Positions 58,226 through 64,000 of a DNA stretch of 64,000 nt are shown in pieces. Numbering within the stretch: position 1 is the first letter of the stretch; every line of letters starts with the position of its first letter. A program made the position numbers and the translations under genes. Origin of the DNA: CAYTGR01 sp964437445 (lineage in GTDB: Bacteria > Chloroflexota > Anaerolineae > B4-G1 > SLSP01); the NCBI GenBank assembly GCA_964437445.1, contig CAYTGR010000005.1, forward strand, positions 75,689-139,688, given 5' to 3'. The notes under the pieces were generated by a model. That model made no database searches, had not been told where the DNA came from, and saw only the letters and a list, made by a program, of their open reading frames with translations.

Positions 58226-60421
58226 TCACTGCCTGCAGGTAATCACTAAATCATGTTTGGCTGAACTGGTCAACGCCACCCGTCCCTTGAGCACCGACTC
58301 CCCGTCCCAGGTCACATCCACTACCTCACCGGTGACCGGGAAATCAAATGCCTGTCCCAAAACCGTCAACCGCAGCGTCGTTTCGGCTGCCGAGCTCTCG
58401 GCCACGGTCAGCTCTGCCTGGCCGAGTAAAAGCGCGGGCACAGTCATGGTATCCACAGCGCCGGGCGGCAGGCGCTCAAACAGCTGCACCCCTGGCAGCG
58501 CATTCAGTCCGGTAGGCGGCACCAGTTCGCTGCACCCCTCGTTGTGCACCCGGATGGTGGCCTTCTGCGCCAGAGCCAGGAACCCGCCGCCCACCACCAG
58601 AGTTACAACGGCCGCTACCGCGATGAGGACTTTCATCACCCCGGTCAGGCCGCCCCCGGTCGCCGCGGCGGGTTGTATCGGGCCGGTCACCGGCGGTTTA
58701 CGGCTTGCGCCAGGCCCCAGCAGCAGTTCCAGGTTATGGCGGGTGACCTCAGCCCCGGCCCGGTCCCGGGCGGCCAAGCGCAGCTGCAAAGCCTGGCTCA
58801 ACGTCGCTTGAGCAGTGGCCGCGTCCCCGGCACAGAGCGCCCGGGTCCCCATCTGATGGAGGACCCACGCTTCGGCTCCGGTCTCGCCCAGGGCCTGCGC
58901 TGCCTGCTGCAGCCAGTGGAGCAGGCGCCCCCAGGCCTCCCAACGGCCGCTGAGGACCAGGGTCGGTTCTATGACACGCCCCAACCGGAGCACCGCTTCC
59001 CAACGTTGCGTCTGCACCGCCCACCCCAGAAGGCCCAGAATCGTGTCCGCTGTCTCCTCCAACCGGCGGGGAGCCGCGCGCTGCGCTTCAGCCCACCCGC
59101 TAAAATAAACCAGCGCCCGTTCTATCCAACCGGTCAAATCCCAGGCCTGATGGAGCGCCTGGGCCAGAGCGCCGGTAAGAGTATAGCGCGGACTGTGGGC
59201 CTGCACCAGGCCCCGGCGAACCAGAGAGGCCAGCACCGGCTGCACATCGGAAAGCCCGGTCAGCGGCGCCAGATGTTGTTCGGGAAACGGCGCGCCGTCT
59301 ACCGCTGCCAGCACAGTCAGCACGCGCAACTCAGGCTCAGGGAGCGTCGCAAGCAGCTGCGCGATCAACGAGAGCTCCGGCGCACGGGTCTTCAGCCGCT
59401 GGACCACCTCACTCCAGGGATATCCGCTCTCCTCTACCAGGGCTACCGCCTGCAGCAGGTGAAGTGGCCGTCCTGCCAGAATATCGCAGAGCTCAGAGGC
59501 GACAGGACGCTCCTCCGGCGTCAACGGACGGCCAAGCGCGTGTTCTATCAGCAGCAGCGCCTCAGCCGCCGGCAGCCCCGCCAGTCCCAGCGTCTCACCC
59601 TCGCCCCACAGACACCGTTCCACCGTCACCAGGAAGAAGCTACACGCCGGGGCAACATTCCGCAATTTATCCAGCTCGCCCCGGGGCAATTTGACGTCAT
59701 CCAGCAGAATGAGCGCGCGCACCTCCCGTAGCGCCTGTTGAATCTGCGCTTCTGAGGGCTTGAAGGCCGGGGGGCGTTCATAAAAAAGGTCGTAGAGGGC
59801 TAACAGGAGCTCTTCCACCCCCTCACCCTGGGCCGAATGGTAAACAATGCCGGCCGGGAAAGCTGTCGCCAATGCCGGTTCCTGCCGGGCCAGGATACGC
59901 AGCAACGTCGTTTTCCCCGCGCCTGCCGGACCATACAAATCCACCGCGGACTGCTTTTGCAGCGCTTCGGTCACAGTGCGCACTTCACTTTCACGATCCA
60001 CCCATTCCGCCAAAGCGGCCGGCAGCAGCGTTACCGGTTGCGGGCGGGGCTGGGGCAGCGCGACAGGAGCGCTGATGGTGACTACACCGCCGTGCATTTC
60101 CCCAATGCTGAGCTGGAGATTCTGATTGCCCCGGACGGTTTGAACGACCCCCAGCGGCCCCGCCGGCGGGGGAATGACCGGCGGCACAGGCGGCGGCGTT
60201 TCCGGCAACGGCGGCGGCGCGAGCGTAATGGCCGCCGGCAATGACGCCGGAACGGTCAGCGGCCGGCCACACTGCCGGCAAAATCGCGCCCCTGACCTGA
60301 GGGTAGCCCCGCAGGCCGGGCAAATCAAATCCATTGCCGGCTCAGTAGACAGGGAGTTACCACACTGCTTGCAAAAACGAGCGTCGGGGCGGTTCTCAAA
60401 GCCGCATTGTGAACACTGCAT
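58226..60421 (-). CDS. Membrane-anchored STAND/NB-ARC-like NTPase with two N-terminal zinc ribbons
   Basis: This is a 731-residue protein. Two zinc ribbons (CSQCG/CKQCG ~3-22; CPACG/CRQCG ~34-52) are followed by a proline linker and the motif RGNQNLQLSIGEMHGGVV (~97-114) shared with the caspase next door. The NTPase has Walker A GPAGAGKTT (~164-172), Walker B ALILLDDV (~236-243) and a winged-helix-like region (VLTVLAAVDGAPFPEQHL); TPR-like helices lie at ~430-570. One transmembrane segment (about 590-615) is followed by ~115 residues of beta-rich domain predicted outside. The ATG at 60421 follows GAGGTG; a TTG 3 bp earlier is possible. It sits first in a two-gene operon with the caspase and likely acts as its sensor or switch. 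The exact NTPase clade is not certain. Confidence 0.82.
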   Translation of the reverse strand: MQCSQCGFENRPDARFCKQCGNSLSTEPAMDLICPACGATLRSGARFCRQCGRPLTVPASLPAAITLAPPPLPETPPPVPPVIPPPAGPLGVVQTVRGNQNLQLSIGEMHGGVVTISAPVALPQPRPQPVTLLPAALAEWVDRESEVRTVTEALQKQSAVDLYGPAGAGKTTLLRILARQEPALATAFPAGIVYHSAQGEGVEELLLALYDLFYERPPAFKPSEAQIQQALREVRALILLDDVKLPRGELDKLRNVAPACSFFLVTVERCLWGEGETLGLAGLPAAEALLLIEHALGRPLTPEERPVASELCDILAGRPLHLLQAVALVEESGYPWSEVVQRLKTRAPELSLIAQLLATLPEPELRVLTVLAAVDGAPFPEQHLAPLTGLSDVQPVLASLVRRGLVQAHSPRYTLTGALAQALHQAWDLTGWIERALVYFSGWAEAQRAAPRRLEETADTILGLLGWAVQTQRWEAVLRLGRVIEPTLVLSGRWEAWGRLLHWLQQAAQALGETGAEAWVLHQMGTRALCAGDAATAQATLSQALQLRLAARDRAGAEVTRHNLELLLGPGASRKPPVTGPIQPAAATGGGLTGVMKVLIAVAAVVTLVVGGGFLALAQKATIRVHNEGCSELVPPTGLNALPGVQLFERLPPGAVDTMTVPALLLGQAELTVAESSAAETTLRLTVLGQAFDFPVTGEVVDVTWDGESVLKGRVALTSSAKHDLVITCRQ

Positions 60422-60591
60422 CAACCCACCTCGCTCCCAGGCGCCGGGCGCCCTCTGAATGAACTGATCTGTAGTTCACATTGCTACGTAATATTCCGGG
60501 GTATAGGCACAGTATAAAGCAACTGTGCCTGGAGTCAAACCACGGATAGGGAAAAAAGAAAGAGGATGCAGAAATCAAAACCGGGTGTAAA

Positions 60592-62124
60592 ATGAAAAGT
60601 ATGACCTTGCTGGATGGCCCTCCAGAATCAACCGAGCCGGTGGCCGAGCTATTACGTGCCGGGATTGCGGCGGCCAAAGCCGGGCAACGGGAGCAGGCTC
60701 GCACCCTGCTGCTGCGCGTTACTGAGCTGGACGAGCGCAATCTCACCGCCTGGCTCTGGCTGGGTGGGCTGCTGGACCGCCTGGAAGACCGCGAAGTCTG
60801 TCTGGAAAACGTCCTGACCCTGGACCCGGCCAACGAAACAGCGCGCCAAGGCCTGCTGGCGGTGCGGCGACAACTGGCCGGGCAGCTGCTGCGCGACGGA
60901 ATTACCGCGGCCAAATCGGGGCAGCGGGAACAGGCCAGTGAGCTGCTGCGCCAGGCCGTGGCCCGCGACGAGACCAACGTGAGCGCCTGGCTCTGGTTAA
61001 GCGGGTTGGTAGACAACCTGGAGGAGCGCGAACACTGTTTCCAGCATGTGCTGGCTATAGACCCGCAGAACGAAGTGGCTCAACGAGCGCTATCACAGGT
61101 GCAGATCCAAAAACACCTGCTGCCGCCGCCGTTTCCCGAGCCAGATCAATCCCCGCCACCGTTCCTCACCCCGGCCGCACCGGCGCCGGTCGCCACCCCG
61201 ACCTGGGAGGAGACCGGCCCGGCCATCGTCCCGGCCGAGCCGCAGCCAGTGGAAGCCGATCACTCCCATTGGAACGAACTGGCGGACGAATACCTCTGCC
61301 CTTACTGCGCCGCCCCCACTGCCCCTGATGACAAACGCTGCCCCAGCTGCGGTAACTCGCTCTGGCTCTACGTCCGGCGGCGGGAGGAACGGTCCGCCGA
61401 GTTGTGGATCTTGCTGGGCTTCCAGGCCCTCAATACCCTTGGCGCGGCGGTCGCCCCGCTCATCGCGCTGGCGTTGCTCGGCTGGCGGCTCAAAGTGGAA
61501 AACTTCTTTGAATTCATCCCGCTTTACCTCGGCCTGTCGCATCCGCTGCCAGACACCACCGCCCAGGCCGCTTTGACCTTGCTTCCACGCGGAGTGCTGT
61601 TGGCCTCCACCGTTCCATTCTGGATCTCCACCGGGCTGCTCATCGGGCTGTACGTCCGCTGGCGGCCTATGTTTTACCTGCTCATCGCCGGAGCTGTGTT
61701 GCAGCTGGTCTACGCCTTAGTGAGCATCGTTCTCTCGTTCGGTCTGAGCTTATTCTTTAGCGGCTTCAACATCGTGCTGGCTTTCGTGGAATTCTTCTTT
61801 GTGTTGCGGACCGAGGACGACTTCATCATGGACCGGCACCGTATTTTGCTGCGCCTGGACCGTGACGCCAAAACGGCGCTGACCTGCCTGGAACGCGGCC
61901 GGCTCTATTCCAAAGCAAAAATGTGGGCGCTGGCGGCGATCCATTTGCGCCGGGCGGCAGCCATGATCCCCGACGGCTTAGCGCCGCGTCTGGCGCTCGT
62001 GGTCGCTTACCTGAAAATCCAACGGTCTGACCTGGCAGCCAAGACGCTGGATGAGGCTCACGCCCTGGCTCCTGGCGACCCCCGCATTGCGGAACTGGCG
62101 ACCATGCTCACCCCACCCCCCTGA
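60592..62124 (+). CDS. TPR and zinc-ribbon polytopic membrane protein
   Basis: This is a 510-residue protein. Two repeated TPR pairs open it (~18-170; AELLRAGIAAAKAGQREQA and GQLLRDGITAAKSGQREQA are near copies). A proline linker leads to a zinc ribbon (CPYCAAPT and CPSCGNSL, ~233-260) and four hydrophobic segments (~275-400). A last TPR-like helical part (~410-500) resembles tetratricopeptide ends. It is divergent from the STAND/caspase operon (170 bp between starts) and shares its zinc-ribbon theme. No enzyme motif is seen. The ATG at 60592 has no clear ribosome site; the ATG 9 bp later is an alternative. The function is unknown. Confidence 0.7.
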   Translation: MKSMTLLDGPPESTEPVAELLRAGIAAAKAGQREQARTLLLRVTELDERNLTAWLWLGGLLDRLEDREVCLENVLTLDPANETARQGLLAVRRQLAGQLLRDGITAAKSGQREQASELLRQAVARDETNVSAWLWLSGLVDNLEEREHCFQHVLAIDPQNEVAQRALSQVQIQKHLLPPPFPEPDQSPPPFLTPAAPAPVATPTWEETGPAIVPAEPQPVEADHSHWNELADEYLCPYCAAPTAPDDKRCPSCGNSLWLYVRRREERSAELWILLGFQALNTLGAAVAPLIALALLGWRLKVENFFEFIPLYLGLSHPLPDTTAQAALTLLPRGVLLASTVPFWISTGLLIGLYVRWRPMFYLLIAGAVLQLVYALVSIVLSFGLSLFFSGFNIVLAFVEFFFVLRTEDDFIMDRHRILLRLDRDAKTALTCLERGRLYSKAKMWALAAIHLRRAAAMIPDGLAPRLALVVAYLKIQRSDLAAKTLDEAHALAPGDPRIAELATMLTPPP

Positions 62125-62204
62125 AAACCGCATGACCCACCCGGACGACCGCCCCGCTGCTATTGCACGACGTGGCCCGGCAACATAACGAAAGCGAGGT
62201 CAAC

Positions 62205-63731
62205 ATGCCTCCTCCCGTTGTCCTGGAATCCTATAACCCCGCCACCGGGGGAAAATTGGGAACCGTGCCGGTCTCTACCCCTGAGGAAGTCCGCCAGGCA
62301 GTCGTCACCGCCCGACTGGCCCAACGGACCTGGGGAGCGTTGGCCGTGCGACAGCGCCTGCGGGCCCTGCGCCCCCTCCGGCGCACCCTGGTCACCCAGT
62401 GCGAAACATTAGTCGCACTCAGCGTGGCCGAGCAGGGCAAGGATCAAATGATCGCCTACGGCGAGGTCTTGACCATGCTCCGGCTGCTCAATTACTACTT
62501 CCGCTGCGCGCCTCGGGTCCTGCGCCCGCGCCGGGTCTTTCCCCTCCTGGGCCTGCTGCGCGTCAACCGGATCGTCCCGCGCCCCTACGGGGTTGTCGGC
62601 GTCATCTCGCCCTGGAACTACCCGGTCAGCCTGACGTTGGAATCAACCTTCGCGGCGCTGATAGCAGGGAACGCCGTCGTCATCAAACCGTCAGAGCAGA
62701 CACCGTTACTGGGGCTGAAATTGGGGACCCTCTTCCGCGAGGCCGGGCTGCCCGCTGATCTGGTACAGGTCGTCACCGGTGATGCGGCCGTCGGTGCCAC
62801 CCTGATTGCCAGCGGTATTGACAAGCTGGTTTTCATCGGCAGCGTCCCCAACGGGCGTAAAGTGGCGGCACTGGCCGGCCAGCATCTCGTCCCGGTGACG
62901 TTAGAGCTCGGCGGGAAAGACGCCGCCATCGTCTTGGCCGACGCCGACCTGGACCGGGCGGCCGCCGGGATCGCCTGGGCCGCCAACCTCAACGCCGGGC
63001 AAACCTGCCTGGCGATTGAGCGCGTCTACGTCGTGGAGGCGGTCGCCGAACCGTTCCTCCAACGGTTGGTGGCTGAGGTGCAGCGCCTGCGCGTCGGGCC
63101 GGGAACGGACCCGACGACCGACATCCCCCCGATCACTACCCCCGCGCAGCTGGCGGTGATCCAATCCCAGCTGGCCGACGCCGTCGCGCGCGGCGCACGG
63201 ATCCTCTGCGGCGGCCGGCAGGCTGACCAACCGGGCCGCTTCTTTGAGCCGACTGTTGTGACGGACGTGACGGACGCCATGCTCCTGATGCGCGAGGAAA
63301 CTTTCGGGCCGGTGATTGCCGTCCAGCGCGTTCACGACGCCGAGGAGGCGGTCCGCCGCACCAATGCCTCCCCCTTCGGGTTGACAGCCAGCGTCTGGAC
63401 GCGCAACCTGGAACTGGGGCGGCGCCTGGCGGCCCGGCTGGAGGTCGGCGATGCGGCAGTGAACGATCACGGCACCCCGGCCGGCAACCCGGAAATTCCC
63501 TGGGGCGGAATGAAAGCCAGCGGCTACGGCCGGACGCGCGGCAAAGAGGGGCTGCTGGAGATGGTGACGTTCCAGCATCTCAGCTGGCCGCGCTTCCAGA
63601 CTAAGCGGGAGCCCTTTTGGTTCCCCAACTCGGCCAGAACCATTGCCACCGTCCGCCGGGCCATTCCGTTGCTGTTTGGCACCTGGCGAGAGCGCCTGGC
63701 CGCCCTGCGTGAATTCTTGTCCCATTCCTGA
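62205..63731 (+). CDS. NAD(P)-dependent aldehyde dehydrogenase
   Basis: This 508-residue protein is a complete ALDH. VVGVISPWNYPVSL is the substrate/cofactor segment and AGNAVVIKPSEQTPL holds the cofactor-binding Lys. TLELGGKDAAIV holds the general-base Glu, NAGQTCLAIERV holds the catalytic Cys, and EETFGPVIAV with WGGMKASGYGRTRGKEGL gives the C-terminal signature. It oxidises an aldehyde to an acid with NAD(P). The ATG at 62205 follows GCGAGGTC; a TTG 42 bp upstream is less likely. A role beside the AORs in the amine pathway is possible but it lies 46 kb away, so a different substrate is equally likely. A hydrophobic C-terminal tail (~470-505) is unusual and could be membrane-associated. Confidence 0.88.
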   Translation: MPPPVVLESYNPATGGKLGTVPVSTPEEVRQAVVTARLAQRTWGALAVRQRLRALRPLRRTLVTQCETLVALSVAEQGKDQMIAYGEVLTMLRLLNYYFRCAPRVLRPRRVFPLLGLLRVNRIVPRPYGVVGVISPWNYPVSLTLESTFAALIAGNAVVIKPSEQTPLLGLKLGTLFREAGLPADLVQVVTGDAAVGATLIASGIDKLVFIGSVPNGRKVAALAGQHLVPVTLELGGKDAAIVLADADLDRAAAGIAWAANLNAGQTCLAIERVYVVEAVAEPFLQRLVAEVQRLRVGPGTDPTTDIPPITTPAQLAVIQSQLADAVARGARILCGGRQADQPGRFFEPTVVTDVTDAMLLMREETFGPVIAVQRVHDAEEAVRRTNASPFGLTASVWTRNLELGRRLAARLEVGDAAVNDHGTPAGNPEIPWGGMKASGYGRTRGKEGLLEMVTFQHLSWPRFQTKREPFWFPNSARTIATVRRAIPLLFGTWRERLAALREFLSHS

Positions 63732-63840
63732 GTCCCCGGCAGGGACACACCGCTGAGAACGCAGGGGGCGCAAAGTTTTCATTAAGAAACCTGGCGTTCT
63801 TTACGAACCTTGCAGTAAAACCATCTTTTTTACTTGCAGG

Positions 63841-63880
63841 GGAACTCCCCATGATCTGGCGTGCACCAGCCGTGGGATGA
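63841..63880. repeat. GGAATTCCCCATGAACTGGCG repeat, copy 2
   Basis: GGAACTCCCCATGATCTGGC, then GTGCACCAGCCGTGGGATGA, matches 12526-12563 and 63964-64000. The bases before it (63751-63840) contain GAACGCAGGGGGCGCAAAG and no gene. Confidence 0.65.
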
Positions 63881-63890
63881 AAATTGGCTC

Positions 63891-63940
63891 GTAGTGCCGC
63901 GCTTCAGCGCGGCTCAGACGGCGCTGAAGCGCCTGACTAC
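63891..63940. repeat. REP-like GTAGT...ACTAC hairpin element
   Basis: GTAGTGCCGCGCTTCAGCGCGG and CGGCGCTGAAGCGCC with terminal ACTAC form two hairpins within an overall palindrome of 50 bp. It is related to 57146-57188. Confidence 0.7.
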
Positions 63941-63963
63941 AAACGCAGCGCGTTATTTTCAGA

Positions 63964-64000
63964 GGAATTCCCCATGAACTGGCGTTCACCAGCCGTGGGA
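63964..64000. repeat. GGAATTCCCCATGAACTGGCG repeat, copy 3 (cut by window end)
   Basis: GGAATTCCCCATGAACTGGC then GTTCACCAGCCGTGGGA runs to the end of the window. It is the closest match to the copy at 12526-12563 and repeats 63841-63880 after the REP-like element, so the two flank it as direct repeats. Confidence 0.65.

Noticed and set aside
1..64000. tRNA, rRNA, transposase or integrase genes
   Set aside because: No T-loop, anticodon-arm or rRNA motif and no DDE, serine or tyrosine recombinase protein was seen by reading both strands. A tRNAscan/Infernal run would be decisive.

Overview
The window looks like a scaffold from an uncultured Chloroflexota bacterium, probably Anaerolineae-like, although no rRNA or tRNA was found to prove it. 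The reasons are high GC, dense Shine-Dalgarno-led operons, lipoproteins and secreted proteins with Thr/Pro-rich (TPTP) linkers, many GAF histidine kinases, a caspase-like peptidase, a gingipain-like protease, an inhibitory serpin and tungsten-type aldehyde:ferredoxin oxidoreductases. A run of 100 N at 6232-6331 flanked by an exact 55-bp duplication shows it is an assembled, scaffolded sequence. No transposase, integrase, CRISPR array, tRNA or rRNA was recognised.

Layout. (1) 0.1-16.5 kb is an amine/aldehyde catabolic island, all on +: an Lrp/AsnC regulator, an AOR-family oxidoreductase with a 16-Cys ferredoxin partner, an interposed GT39-type membrane glycosyltransferase, a putrescine-type class III aminotransferase, an SSS symporter, an APC permease, a saccharopine/lysine-dehydrogenase-like enzyme, a GABA-type aminotransferase, a small overlapping nucleotidyltransferase cassette, and a second AOR. 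Together they suggest uptake and transamination of putrescine/GABA/lysine-like amines, with the aldehydes oxidised by ferredoxin-linked AORs. (2) 16.7-19.9 kb holds an AlaX editing protein, an anchored SGNH-like hydrolase and Hsp20. (3) 20.0-26.8 kb is a tight operon alternating two deoxynucleoside kinases with two GAF histidine kinases and ending in a large AlaX. (4) 26.9-30.5 kb is a minus-strand block (esterase lipoprotein, TetR regulator with a clear operator, GH5-like lipoprotein). It is bounded downstream by a fragment of a second AlaX/AlaS-type C-terminus, which suggests an insertion or xenologous replacement. (5) 30.8-35.5 kb carries LiaF-like and PspC envelope proteins and two related secreted proteins, one with LysM.

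(6) 35.7-42.2 kb contains a KdpD-like kinase followed by a wrecked kdpE, an HI0933/BaiN-type flavoprotein, a cupin, a serpin and XdhC (a molybdenum/tungsten-enzyme maturation relative). (7) 42.2-52.8 kb has a minus-strand operon of a Coa1-domain protein, a membrane protein with a short N-terminal helical domain, and a GH113-like secreted protein, divergent from a 1663-residue surface protease of the C25 type that carries seven GQMGAI repeats. (8) 52.9-62.1 kb is signalling and conflict-like: a giant tandem-cyclase/AAA/TPR protein and a two-gene STAND NTPase-caspase operon. The two operon proteins share zinc ribbons and a short glycine/glutamine motif. A divergent TPR/zinc-ribbon membrane protein follows. 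This STAND-caspase pair is the best candidate for an undescribed system here. (9) 62.2-63.7 kb is an aldehyde dehydrogenase, then interspersed repeats to the window end.

The spaces between genes are unusually rich in short interspersed or hairpin repeats. At least six families can be recognised, one has invaded a coding region (4229-4332), and one supplies a stop codon (57147-57149).
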